Assembly: GCA_964465915.1 (NCBI GenBank)
Contig: CAYXMJ010000015.1
Span: 1-29,734, forward strand
Source of the DNA: CAVPHV01 sp964465915
GTDB lineage: Bacteria > Actinomycetota > Acidimicrobiia > Spongiisociales > UBA5794
Direction: 5' to 3'
Length of the DNA stretch: 29,734 nt
Shown: positions 1 to 7,871 of the stretch, in pieces
How positions within the stretch are numbered: the stretch's first letter is position 1
How the letters are laid out: each line of letters begins with the position of its first letter
Program-made: the position numbers and the translations under genes
The notes under the pieces: model-generated
Databases searched by the model: none
Told to the model about the DNA's origin: nothing
What the model saw: the letters and a program-made list of their open reading frames with translations, nothing else

Positions 1-51
1 GGGCGCCTGGCGTTCTATGCCACCTTCCCCGACATCCTGGCCGACAACTGA
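1..51 (+). CDS. C-terminal end of an unknown upstream gene (partial)
   Basis: Frame 1 is open from the window edge and ends with TGA at 49-51, giving a 16-residue tail ending in PDILADN. The product cannot be recognised from so few residues. It lies 35 nt before the rnhB start on the same strand, so it may be cotranscribed, although rnhB also has its own promoter-like hexamer. The reading frame itself is uncertain because the piece is short. Confidence 0.4.
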   Translation, partial: GRLAFYATFPDILADN

Positions 52-74
52 GGCGCGGTCCGACGGGGCGTGGG

Positions 75-80
75 TAACCT
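75..80 (+). promoter_or_regulatory. -10 hexamer of a leaderless rnhB promoter
   Basis: TAACCT followed by exactly 6 nt and then the GTG start at 87. This is the TANNNT-N6-start spacing expected for a leaderless transcript. No -35 box and no Shine-Dalgarno sequence are evident. Confidence 0.5.
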
Positions 81-86
81 CGGGGC

Positions 87-788
87 GTGACCTCAACCGT
101 TCCGCGTTTGCGGAAATCACTGAGAGCCAAGGCGCCCACCCTCGCCGTCGAGCGCGACCTGTGGGATGCCGGGTACAAGGTCGTCGTAGGCGTCGACGAA
201 GTCGGCCGGGGATCATGGGCGGGTCCGCTTTCGGTGGGCGCAGCCGTGGTCCCGCCCGATCGCCGGGTGTACAAGATCCGCGACTCGAAGATGCTCTCCG
301 AGCCTGAGCGGGAGGCCCTCTTCGCCCGAGTGGCCGACTGGTGTGAGGCCTGGGCGGTCGGTCACGCCTCACATCTCGAGTGCGACGAACTGGGCATGTC
401 GGAGGCGCAGCGGCTGGCGGCACAGCGCGCCATCGCGGCATTGGGGGTCGAGCCGGATCAGGTGCTGATCGACGGCAACTGGGACTTCGTTGGGGGCGGG
501 AACACCCGCAGCATCGTCAGGGGTGATGCCACGTCACTCTCGATCGCGGCAGCGTCGATCCTGGCCAAGGTCACCCGCGACCGTCACATGCGGCTCCAGG
601 CGGAGCATCTTCCCTTCTATCGATTTGAGTGCAACAAGGGTTATCCGGGTCCGTACCACAAGGCGGCCCTGGCGTACTTCGGGCCGAGTACGATCCACCG
701 TCGCAGCTGGGTGTTCATGGACTACCTTCCCTGGACCGGTCTCCCCCGCTACGAGCGACCGGAGCCGCAGGGCAAACTGTTCGATTGA
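87..788 (+). CDS. rnhB: Ribonuclease HII
   Basis: Endonuclease that cleaves the RNA strand of RNA-DNA hybrids and removes single ribonucleotides misincorporated into DNA; cytosolic. The 233-residue protein carries the type II signature DEVGRG at residues 37-42 (first catalytic Asp37 and Glu38), followed by WAGP, then the RDSKML segment. Further on are LIDG and the SIAAASILAKVTRD block that supplies the other metal-binding acidic residues. Length is normal for the family. The GTG at 87 is chosen because TAACCT lies exactly 6 nt upstream, which fits leaderless initiation. It converges on the PLP-enzyme gene with only 13 nt between the two stop codons. Identification is firm. Confidence 0.96.
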   Translation: MTSTVPRLRKSLRAKAPTLAVERDLWDAGYKVVVGVDEVGRGSWAGPLSVGAAVVPPDRRVYKIRDSKMLSEPEREALFARVADWCEAWAVGHASHLECDELGMSEAQRLAAQRAIAALGVEPDQVLIDGNWDFVGGGNTRSIVRGDATSLSIAAASILAKVTRDRHMRLQAEHLPFYRFECNKGYPGPYHKAALAYFGPSTIHRRSWVFMDYLPWTGLPRYERPEPQGKLFD

Positions 789-801
789 CCTGCGGGAGTC
801 G

Positions 802-1803
802 TCAGGGGGCGCTGTCCATCGCCGACCGGTAATCGTGGGTGAACACTTCGAATCCACCGCCGGTGTGCCAGAACACCACATGGTCGGTGGGGCCGAAGCG
901 ACCTTTGCGGATCTCTTGGCGGAGGCCGTAGAGCGCCTTGCCGGTGTAGGTCGGATCGAAGAGCATCCCGGTGAGGGCGGTGGCCTCGACCTGAACGGCC
1001 AGCTCAGCATCCGTTACAACGCCGTAGCCGGCGCCGACGTAGGCGTCCTCGTAGTGGAGGCGGGGTGTGGGAAGGTCGCCCCCGACCGCGTCGACCGCGT
1101 CAGCCCATATCCGCTCAACCCTGATCTGTACGTCTGCGGCGGGTTCGCCGATGGTGCAGGCGACGATGGGAAGGTCGAGGTCGAGTCTGTCGTCGGCCCA
1201 TCCCAGTCCAGCGGTAGTGCCACCCGAAGACGCCGCATGCCATATGGCGGCCGGGGCGAGTGACGCCAGTTGGAGTTGGTCGGCCAACTCACGCATGGCC
1301 ACGGCAAAACCCCACATTCCCAAGACGTCGGAGGCGCCTTCGGGGATGATCCATGGCTTGGCACCGGAACTGGTCAGTTCGTCGGCGACCTCCGCCAGCA
1401 CGTTGTCGCGGCGCTCGTAGTCCGCCGGTGTGATGTAGCGAAGCTCGGCTCCGGACAAGCGTTGCAGCAGGTGGTTCCCGGTTGCGGTTGGCGGCGGATT
1501 GCCGTCCGCAGTGCGAAGCAACAACACGGTGTTGAAACCGGGGCGTGGTGCGGCGAGCGCCGTCGCCCTGCAGTGGTTTGATTGGATGGCGCCGCAAGTG
1601 AGAACCGTATCGGCACCGGCGGATCGCGCCGCGGCAAAGTGGAACTCGAGTTTGCGGATCTTGTTGCCGGATACGCCGAAGCCGGAGAGGTCGTCTCGCT
1701 TGATCCAGATGGTTGGCCCGCCCCAGGCCGCGGAGAGCCGTTCGAGCCTCTGCAATGGGGTCGGCAGCAATGCCAGCGACAGTCGATCGGGGAGAGGAAG
1801 CAT
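802..1803 (-). CDS. PLP-dependent D-cysteine desulfhydrase / ACC deaminase family protein
   Basis: Fold-type II PLP enzyme of the family that includes D-cysteine desulfhydrase (D-cysteine to pyruvate, H2S and ammonia) and 1-aminocyclopropane-1-carboxylate deaminase. The 333-residue protein has the N-terminal PTPLQRLERL segment, IKRDDLSG, and SGNKIRKLEF containing the PLP-binding Lys48. QSNH follows near 74-77, and a serine/glycine-rich phosphate-binding loop (ASSGGTTAGL) lies further on. The near C-terminal HTGG motif is typical. A longer frame runs to 1848, but ATG 1803 is preferred: it starts just before the conserved region and has TATTGT 7 nt upstream. The substrate cannot be fixed from sequence; D-cysteine desulfhydrase is likelier than true ACC deaminase. 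Confidence 0.88.
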   Translation of the reverse strand: MLPLPDRLSLALLPTPLQRLERLSAAWGGPTIWIKRDDLSGFGVSGNKIRKLEFHFAAARSAGADTVLTCGAIQSNHCRATALAAPRPGFNTVLLLRTADGNPPPTATGNHLLQRLSGAELRYITPADYERRDNVLAEVADELTSSGAKPWIIPEGASDVLGMWGFAVAMRELADQLQLASLAPAAIWHAASSGGTTAGLGWADDRLDLDLPIVACTIGEPAADVQIRVERIWADAVDAVGGDLPTPRLHYEDAYVGAGYGVVTDAELAVQVEATALTGMLFDPTYTGKALYGLRQEIRKGRFGPTDHVVFWHTGGGFEVFTHDYRSAMDSAP

Positions 1804-1810
1804 GCCGTCA

Positions 1811-1816
1811 ACAATA
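1811..1816 (-). promoter_or_regulatory. -10 hexamer upstream of the PLP-enzyme gene
   Basis: Read on the minus strand this is TATTGT, 7 nt before ATG 1803. It fits a leaderless start and argues against the longer in-frame start at 1848. Confidence 0.4.
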
Positions 1817-1919
1817 GTGACGCGGTACCCGCCTGAGATCTGGTGCACACCCGGTTGGGCTGCCAGACTTGCCTCGACCAGGTCGTAACCTGGGTGGACG
1901 CGAGCGGACGGAGTGTGTC

Positions 1920-3116
1920 ATGAGCCATCAGCCCGTTGGGACCGGGAACCTCGATCCCCACGACTTTCTCGACATCGATGCGCTGCTCGACGATGAGGAG
2001 CGTCTGGTACGTGACACCGTGCGCCAGTTCGTGGCCGACCGGATCACCCCCGACGTCGGCGAATGGTTCGAAGCCGGCACCTTCCCCGATGAGATGGCCA
2101 AGGAGATGGGCGCCCTCGGTCTCTTCGGCATGCATCTCGATGGTTATGGATGCGCCGGGATGAGCAATGTCGAATACGGGCTTGCGTGCACCGAACTCGA
2201 AGCGGGTGACAGTGGAGCCCGCAGTTTTGTGTCCGTCCAGGGTTCGCTCGCCATGTTCCCCATATGGGCCTACGGGTCTGAGGAGCAGAAGCAGCAGTGG
2301 CTGCCTTCGATGGCGGCCGGCGACAGCATCGGTTGTTTTGGGTTGACCGAGCCCGATTCGGGTAGCGACCCGTCGAGCATGAGGACCCATGCCCGGCGGG
2401 ACGGCTCCGATTGGCTCCTCAATGGCGCCAAGGCATGGATCACGAACGGCAGCATCGCCGATGTGGCGGTGGTGTGGGCCCGCACCGACGACGGTGTGCG
2501 CGGCTTTGTGGTCCCCGCCGGCACGCCGGGCTTCACCACCCAGGACCACCATCACAAACTGTCGCTGCGGGCCTCGGTGACCTCGGAGTTGATGTTCGAC
2601 GACGTTCGGCTCCCGGGCGACGCCGTGCTGCCCGAGGTAAGAGGTATGAGGGGCCCCCTGTCGTGTCTCAACGAGGCTCGGTTCGGCATCATGTTCGGTG
2701 CCGTGGGCGCCGCCAGGGCCTGCTACGAGGCGGCGCTCGCCTACGCAGCGGAACGTGAACAGTTTGGGGTGCCCATCGCATCGTTCCAGCTGACCCAACG
2801 AAAACTGGTCGAGATGCTGATCGCGGTCAACCGCGGCATGCTCCTGGCCGTCCACATCGGGCGGATGAAGGACCGCGGTACCTGTTCCGCCGAGCACATC
2901 TCATTTGGTAAGAAGGACAACGTGCGAATGGCGCTCGAAATGGCCCGCCTCGCCCGGGGTGTGCTCGGCGCCAACGGGATCACCCTCGAATACCCGGTGA
3001 TCCGGCACATGAACAACCTCGAGTCGGTGTACACCTACGAGGGCACCAACGAAGTTCACACGCTGATCCTCGGGCACGCCATCACAGGCATCAATGCCTT
3101 CCACGCCCCCGGGTGA
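1920..3116 (+). CDS. gcdH: Glutaryl-CoA dehydrogenase (acyl-CoA dehydrogenase family)
   Basis: FAD enzyme predicted to oxidise and decarboxylate glutaryl-CoA to crotonyl-CoA in lysine, tryptophan or aromatic degradation, passing electrons to electron-transfer flavoprotein. The 398-residue length is normal. The C-terminal YEGTNEVHTLILGHAITG closely follows the glutaryl-CoA dehydrogenase pattern and places the catalytic glutamate at about residue 374. The ARSFVSVQGSL segment contains the arginine/serine region that this subfamily uses for the glutaryl carboxylate, and FGLTEPDSGSDP is the usual FAD-contact motif. The frame is open from 1869, but ATG 1920 is chosen because GGAG lies upstream at a normal distance. 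No other glutarate-pathway gene is adjacent. The subfamily call is good; the in vivo substrate is inferred. Confidence 0.9.
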   Translation: MSHQPVGTGNLDPHDFLDIDALLDDEERLVRDTVRQFVADRITPDVGEWFEAGTFPDEMAKEMGALGLFGMHLDGYGCAGMSNVEYGLACTELEAGDSGARSFVSVQGSLAMFPIWAYGSEEQKQQWLPSMAAGDSIGCFGLTEPDSGSDPSSMRTHARRDGSDWLLNGAKAWITNGSIADVAVVWARTDDGVRGFVVPAGTPGFTTQDHHHKLSLRASVTSELMFDDVRLPGDAVLPEVRGMRGPLSCLNEARFGIMFGAVGAARACYEAALAYAAEREQFGVPIASFQLTQRKLVEMLIAVNRGMLLAVHIGRMKDRGTCSAEHISFGKKDNVRMALEMARLARGVLGANGITLEYPVIRHMNNLESVYTYEGTNEVHTLILGHAITGINAFHAPG

Positions 3117-3125
3117 GCCGGCTCA
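3114..3125. terminator. Perfect 12-bp palindrome formed by two convergent stop codons
   Basis: TGAGCCGGCTCA is self-complementary. Its first three bases are the gcdH stop and its last three are the reverse-complemented stop of the metallopeptidase gene. It is too short to be a strong hairpin alone, so a terminator role is only a suggestion. Confidence 0.3.
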
Positions 3126-4013
3126 GAGTCCTTGGCTGAAGGTGTCGCAGGCGTTCGGATCACCAGAATCGAAGCCAACCCGGAACCACTCGACTCTCTG
3201 CTCTGAGGACCCGTGCGTCCAGGTCTCGGGATTGACCATGCCGTTTGCCTGAGACTGGATGCGATCGTCCCCGACCGCGGCTGCCGCGGTGAGGCCCTCT
3301 TCGAGGTCACCCCGTTCGAGCAGGTCACGCTCGTAGGCGGTGTAGGCCCAGACCCCGGCGAGGCAATCGGCCTGAAGCTCGAGCCGGATTGAGAACTCAT
3401 TGGCGTCATCGGGATACTGCTGTTGCAGTCTGCGCACCTCGTCCATGATGCCGCTGATGTTCTGCACGTGGTGGGCGACCTCGTGGGCGAGGACGTAGGC
3501 CTGCGCAAAGTCGCCCTCGGCCCTGAAGCGTCGTGCCAGCTCGTCATAGAAGTCGAGGTCGATGTAGATGTTCTTGTCGAGCGGGCAGTAGTGCGGACCG
3601 ATCTGGGAGGTTGCCGTGCCACAACCGCTGGCTTCGCGGCCTGTGAAGAGCACGAGCGTGGCCGGCTCGTACACCGCTCCTGAGGCGGCGTAGACGTCGG
3701 TCCAGGTGTTCTGGACGTCGTCGAGAACACCACCCATGAAGAGCGCCAGATCGGCGTCCGGATCCACAACGGTTTCGCCGGTCTGCGGTTGCTCGTCGGC
3801 CGAGGTCGGTTGCTGGAGGGCGCCCATCAGGTCATCAATATTGATGCCGCCTGGTGCGCCACCGCCACCTCCGAGGGCACCGCTTCCGACGAAGAGGGCA
3901 ACGATGATGGCGAGGATCCCTCCGGCGCCCATGCCGACCTTGGCCCCGGTTGATTGCCCGATGCGACGCTTGTCAACGACGTTCTCACTCTGTCGTTTTG
4001 GTCGAAGCTTCAC
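3123..4013 (-). CDS. Membrane-anchored neutral zinc metallopeptidase (YpfJ family)
   Basis: Putative zinc peptidase of the Zn_peptidase/YpfJ family. The 296-residue protein starts with a basic cytosolic stretch. One transmembrane segment at about 28-46 is followed by a glycine-rich linker and a low-complexity acidic/glutamine linker. The catalytic domain contains HEVAHHVQ, with HEVAH at 177-181 supplying two zinc histidines and the catalytic glutamate. The downstream ELQADCLAGVWA segment is typical of this family and carries the probable third ligand. The start is GTG with a GGGGAG ribosome-binding site about 10 nt upstream. The bulk of the protein should face the extracytoplasmic side. It is divergent from the thioesterase gene. 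The natural substrate is unknown for the family. Confidence 0.9.
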   Translation of the reverse strand: MKLRPKRQSENVVDKRRIGQSTGAKVGMGAGGILAIIVALFVGSGALGGGGGAPGGINIDDLMGALQQPTSADEQPQTGETVVDPDADLALFMGGVLDDVQNTWTDVYAASGAVYEPATLVLFTGREASGCGTATSQIGPHYCPLDKNIYIDLDFYDELARRFRAEGDFAQAYVLAHEVAHHVQNISGIMDEVRRLQQQYPDDANEFSIRLELQADCLAGVWAYTAYERDLLERGDLEEGLTAAAAVGDDRIQSQANGMVNPETWTHGSSEQRVEWFRVGFDSGDPNACDTFSQGL

Positions 4014-4090
4014 GACTCTTGTCTCCCCGTAACCCTGCCAACCCCGACGGCATGGTAGGCGAGGGTCTTCGGGACTCGGTGCGGCCTCCT

Positions 4091-4096
4091 TACACT
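4091..4096 (+). promoter_or_regulatory. -10 hexamer of a leaderless thioesterase promoter
   Basis: TACACT, then GGCGAC (6 nt), then ATG 4103. The same TACACT-N6-ATG arrangement recurs before the molybdopterin oxidoreductase gene at 23824, which strengthens the call. Confidence 0.55.
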
Positions 4097-4102
4097 GGCG
4101 AC

Positions 4103-4552
4103 ATGAAGATCGACGGCCAAGCGGTTGCAGAAGTGATCAAAGCGGTCGAGGCACAGATCCCATTCAATCGGGTTCTGGGCCTCCATCTCGAGGAACTCAC
4201 CGGCGAGGGCGTCAGCCTGACCTTTGAATGGCGTGAGGAGCTTGTCGGGAACTGGGCTCGCGGGGCGTTGCACGGCGGCACGATCTCAGCGGCACTCGAC
4301 GTGGTTGGTGGCCTGACCGCCATGATGGCTGCCGCCGTCCAAGCGGACGACGCCGACCTGCCCGACCGGTTCTCCAGATTGGGGACGATTGATCTGCGCG
4401 TCGACTACTTGCGCCCCGGAGTCGGGGCGGCGTTCCGCGCCTCCGGATTCGCTCTGCGCACCGGAAGCCGCGTCGCCGTCACCCGCATGGAGCTGCACAA
4501 CGAGACCGGGACGTTGATTGCGGTCGGCACCGGAACGTACATCGTCGGCTGA
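4103..4552 (+). CDS. Hotdog-fold thioesterase (PaaI/YbgC-like)
   Basis: Predicted acyl-CoA thioesterase of the PaaI-like hotdog superfamily; cytosolic. The 149-residue protein has the expected ALHGGTISAALDVVGG block (about residues 53-68), the HGG motif that opens the central helix and forms the active site. It continues with IDLRVDYLRPG and ends with VGTGTYIV, both standard hotdog strands. ATG 4103 is chosen over the open frame back to 3950 because the family starts here and TACACT lies exactly 6 nt upstream. It is divergently transcribed from the metallopeptidase and followed by a GC-rich hairpin. Substrate unknown; fatty or aromatic acyl-CoA is plausible. Confidence 0.88.
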   Translation: MKIDGQAVAEVIKAVEAQIPFNRVLGLHLEELTGEGVSLTFEWREELVGNWARGALHGGTISAALDVVGGLTAMMAAAVQADDADLPDRFSRLGTIDLRVDYLRPGVGAAFRASGFALRTGSRVAVTRMELHNETGTLIAVGTGTYIVG

Positions 4553-4581
4553 GCGAGTGCGCCGGGTTTCGCTGGGAAAGG

Positions 4582-4603
4582 AGAGGCCCCGGCCGGGGCT
4601 TTT
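4582..4603 (+). terminator. Candidate rho-independent terminator after the thioesterase gene
   Basis: A GCCCC/GGGGC stem with a GGCC loop (4586-4599) is followed by TTTT. The flanking AGAG and TTTT can extend the pairing. It lies between the thioesterase stop (4552) and the glutamate dehydrogenase start (4692). Confidence 0.45.
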
Positions 4604-4691
4604 GCCCCTGGCTCTCGTCGGCTGCGTTCGTGACGATGGGGGCGCCTGGAGCGCCACAGCCCGTGGCGCTACTGATGCCGCAGGAGGAGCC

Positions 4692-6056
4692 ATGGACGCA
4701 GTCGCCGTCGTTGCCCCGGAAGAGGAGTTGAATCTCCACCGGATCGCGCGCATCCAGTTCGATCAGGTACGACCGTACCTGCGCGAGATCGACGACTACG
4801 AGGGCTTGGCCGACTTCCTGTTTCGACCCGAGCGTTTGGTCGAGGTGGTACTGCCGGTGCTGATGGACGACGGGGCCATCGCCACGTTCACCGGCTATCG
4901 GGTGCTGCACTCCTCGATCCGTGGCCCCGGAAAGGGCGGGATCCGCTTCCACCCCAACGTCGACCAGGACGAAGTTCAGGCTCTGGCGTTCTGGATGACG
5001 ATGAAGTGTGCCCTGGTCTACGTTCCGTTCGGCGGCGCCAAGGGCGGCGTTCAATGCGACCCGCATGCGCTGTCGCTCAACGAGAAATCTCGTTTGACCC
5101 GGCGATTCATCGCCGCGCTTGGCGAGACTATCGGTCCGTACACCGACATCCCGGCGCCCGACGTCTATACCGACGCCCAAACCATGGCGTGGATCTACGA
5201 CACGTTCGAGATGATGCATCCGGGGGACAACAACAAGCCGGTGGTGACGGGCAAACCATTGGAGCTGGGCGGCTCGCCCGGCCGCGAGGCGGCGACAGCG
5301 CAGGGCTGCCTGTACGCCACCGAGCACTTCCTCGAGCTGGGGGGCCTGCCCGGCATGACGGGTCTGTCTGGAGTCACCGTTGCCATCCAGGGCTTCGGGA
5401 ATGCGGGACGCAATGCGGCACGGCTCTTTGCGAATGCGGGTGCGGTGATTGTCGGGGTCAGCGACTCGCAGGGAGGCATCTACGAACCCACCGGAATGCC
5501 GTTGGCCGCTGTCGAGCACCACAAGGACACGACGGGCAGCGTTATCGACTTCCCGGGAACAAAGAGCCTCGAGCACCAAGAGGTGCTCGAGCTGCCCTGT
5601 GACATCCTGATTCCGGCCGCGCTCGAGAACCAAATCACGTTGCAGAACGTCGATCGGATCGACACGCGTTTGGTCGTTGAGGCCGCAAACGGGCCGATCA
5701 CGCCGGCGGCGGATAGGGTGCTGGCCGACCGGGGTATTCACATCCTGCCCGACATCCTCGCCAATGCCGGTGGCGTGGTCGTGAGCTACTACGAGTGGGT
5801 CCAGAATCTCGAGAACCATCAATGGGACGAACACGAGGTACTCGACAAACTTCGCACGAAGATGCGGCGCGCTACCGAGAAGGTCGTGCTCAGCCGAGCG
5901 GCACTGAGTGAGACCTACGAGGAAGCGGCCGCGGCCCACATCGAACGGCACGGTGCCGGTCGCGAGGTTCCCCCACCCGACCTGCGGATTGCCGCCTACG
6001 TCGTAGCGGTGGAACTGACGGCCCGCAGCGCGCTGCAGCGCGGGATCTGGCCGTAG
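4692..6056 (+). CDS. gdhA: Glutamate dehydrogenase (Glu/Leu/Phe/Val family)
   Basis: Catalyses reversible oxidative deamination of glutamate to 2-oxoglutarate and ammonia with NAD(P). The 454-residue protein carries RGPGKGGIRFHP (78-88), WMTMKCAL with substrate Lys105, GGAKGGV with catalytic Lys117, APDV with Asp157, and the dinucleotide-binding QGFGNAGR around 233-240. The C-terminal ANAGGVVVSYYEW block is diagnostic of the family. The frame is open from 4518, but ATG 4692 is chosen because a very strong ribosome-binding site (CAGGAGGAG, 4681-4689) precedes it. Glutamate rather than leucine specificity is inferred from overall similarity to bacterial GDH; cofactor preference cannot be read reliably. 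Confidence 0.93.
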   Translation: MDAVAVVAPEEELNLHRIARIQFDQVRPYLREIDDYEGLADFLFRPERLVEVVLPVLMDDGAIATFTGYRVLHSSIRGPGKGGIRFHPNVDQDEVQALAFWMTMKCALVYVPFGGAKGGVQCDPHALSLNEKSRLTRRFIAALGETIGPYTDIPAPDVYTDAQTMAWIYDTFEMMHPGDNNKPVVTGKPLELGGSPGREAATAQGCLYATEHFLELGGLPGMTGLSGVTVAIQGFGNAGRNAARLFANAGAVIVGVSDSQGGIYEPTGMPLAAVEHHKDTTGSVIDFPGTKSLEHQEVLELPCDILIPAALENQITLQNVDRIDTRLVVEAANGPITPAADRVLADRGIHILPDILANAGGVVVSYYEWVQNLENHQWDEHEVLDKLRTKMRRATEKVVLSRAALSETYEEAAAAHIERHGAGREVPPPDLRIAAYVVAVELTARSALQRGIWP

Positions 6057-6089
6057 CGAGCCGTTGCTGCACAGCGGCCTGGCGCCGAC

Positions 6090-6095
6090 CACAAT
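6090..6095 (+). promoter_or_regulatory. -10-like hexamer upstream of maf
   Basis: CACAAT, 6 nt before ATG 6102. It deviates from TANNNT at the first position but has the same leaderless spacing seen at several other genes here. Confidence 0.35.
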
Positions 6096-6101
6096 GGGGC
6101 A

Positions 6102-6691
<590 letters not shown>

Positions 6692-6692
<1 letters not shown>

Positions 6693-7189
6693 TGCGGTAC
6701 ACCATCGATCCCGAGGCATCGCAGGTATGGATCAAAGGGGCGTCGAGCGTCCACCCCATCCACGCCGAGGCCAATGGGCTCACCGGTTGGCTCTCGGCCG
6801 AGACCGATGAGGGGCACTTTGTCGGTGACGCCATCACCGGCCACATCGAGATCGCCGTGGATCGGCTCGCTTCGGGCAACGTACTCGTGGATCGGGAGAC
6901 GCGGCGGCGGATCGACGCCAAACATCACCCGCTGATCTCTGGGGACATCACGATGGTGGACGCCGTGTCGAACGACGTTGCCGACATCACGGGGATCGTC
7001 GGGTTCCGTGGTGCCGAAGTCGAAGTGAGCGGCACCATCGGCATCGAGCAAGCCGGGAACCGGCTGGTGCTCGAGGGCGCCCAGACTCTTGATGTTCGTC
7101 GGTGGGGGTTGAAGCCGCCCCAGCTGCTCGTGATCAAGGTCCATCCCGAGGTTGAGGTGGCGATCCGGCTGGAGCTCGTCCGGGACTAG
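6692..7189 (+). CDS. YceI-domain protein
   Basis: YceI-like lipocalin-type beta-barrel protein of 165 residues, a family known to bind isoprenoid-type lipids. It opens with MRYTIDPEASQVWIKGASSVHPI, matching the usual start of the mature domain (DPxxSxVxxxx followed by a short loop). It continues with regularly alternating strands and a RRxxIDAKHHP segment typical of the family. No signal peptide is present, so this version should be cytosolic, unlike many periplasmic YceI proteins. Its ATG overlaps the maf stop by one base. Its stop codon overlaps the convergent methyltransferase stop in the shared tetranucleotide CTAG at 7186-7189. Confidence 0.8.
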
Positions 7190-7836
7190 GACGGCGATCC
7201 GGCGCCGAAGACGTGGCGGCGAATCCAGGCGTGCATGGCGATGCCCGACGCCACTCCGGCGTTGATCGACCTGGTCGAGCCGAACTGGGTGATCGAACAC
7301 ACCATGGTGCAGGCGGCTTGGGCGGGCTCCGAGAGCCCAGGACCCTCCTGGCCGAGCACAAGGACACAATTGCGGGGGAGTGGTGTCGTTTCGATGGGGA
7401 GAGCGCCCGGGACGAGATCGATGCCGATCAACGGCAGGTCGGCGTCGTCTGCCCAGGCGACAAACTCATCGAGCGTGGGGTGATGCCGCAGGTGTTGGTA
7501 CCGATCGGTGACCATGGCGCCGCGGCGGTTCCAGCGCCGCCTGCCGATGATGTGTACCTCAGCGGCGAGGAACGCGTTTGCGTTGCGTACGACTGCTCCG
7601 ATGTTGAAGTCGTGCTGCCAGTTTTCGATGGCGACGTGGAAGGGGTGGCGACGTTCGTCGAGGTCGGCAACGATGGCATCTCGTCGCCAGTACCGATACC
7701 GGTCGATGACGTTGCGTCGATCACCGCCGGCAAGCAACTCGGGGTCGAGCCGCGGATCGTCCGGCCAGGGCTCCGGGTACGGCCCCACCCCGACCTCGCG
7801 CTCCTCACCGTCACTATCTAGGGTTTTGGCGGACAT
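7186..7836 (-). CDS. TrmH/SpoU-family RNA 2'-O-methyltransferase
   Basis: Predicted SAM-dependent 2'-O-ribose methyltransferase of the SPOUT knot class; target tRNA or rRNA unknown. The 216-residue protein has all three SpoU motifs: NIGAVVRNANAF, VLGQEGPGLS, and FGSTRSINAGVASGIAMHAW. The N-terminal extension with VGVGP and DPELLAGGDRRNV resembles actinobacterial relatives as I recall them, so the start should lie upstream of VGVGP. The only upstream in-frame start is ATG 7836, which lies inside a palindromic repeat; its first residues (MSAKT) are repeat-encoded. A TATGCT hexamer 6 nt upstream of this ATG, also inside the repeat, fits leaderless initiation. An internal GTG at 7788 with GAGG upstream is the alternative. 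Confidence 0.88.
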   Translation of the reverse strand: MSAKTLDSDGEEREVGVGPYPEPWPDDPRLDPELLAGGDRRNVIDRYRYWRRDAIVADLDERRHPFHVAIENWQHDFNIGAVVRNANAFLAAEVHIIGRRRWNRRGAMVTDRYQHLRHHPTLDEFVAWADDADLPLIGIDLVPGALPIETTPLPRNCVLVLGQEGPGLSEPAQAACTMVCSITQFGSTRSINAGVASGIAMHAWIRRHVFGAGSPS

Positions 7837-7869
7837 ATGCGCAGCATATTGCGCTCATGTCCGCCAAAA
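7824..7869. repeat. Palindromic repeat element, copy 1
   Basis: A 46-nt near-palindrome with outer arms TTTTGGCGGA and TCCGCCAAAA. Here the symmetry extends outward to 18-bp perfect arms (7819-7836 and 7857-7874). An inner GCGCA/TGCGC stem (7839-7843 with 7850-7854) encloses a 6-nt loop. About 41 of 46 positions match copy 2 at 19153-19198 when this copy is reverse-complemented. It lies between the DoxX gene and the methyltransferase gene, both on the minus strand: the DoxX stop falls in the extended outer arm and the methyltransferase ATG in the other arm. Confidence 0.85.
7843..7848 (-). promoter_or_regulatory. -10 hexamer inside the repeat, upstream of the methyltransferase gene
   Basis: Minus-strand TATGCT is followed by GCGCAT (6 nt) and ATG 7836. 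The hexamer, the spacer and the start codon all lie inside the palindromic repeat. Confidence 0.4.
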
Positions 7870-7871
7870 CC

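Noticed and set aside
1374..2897. 507-codon open frame on the minus strand
   Set aside because: It covers gcdH and the 5' part of the PLP-enzyme gene out of frame, and its composition (rich in His, Arg, Pro) is that of a shadow frame.
4479..6092. 537-codon open frame on the minus strand
   Set aside because: It is antisense to the well-supported glutamate dehydrogenase gene and has no recognisable domain; long antisense frames are common in GC-rich DNA.
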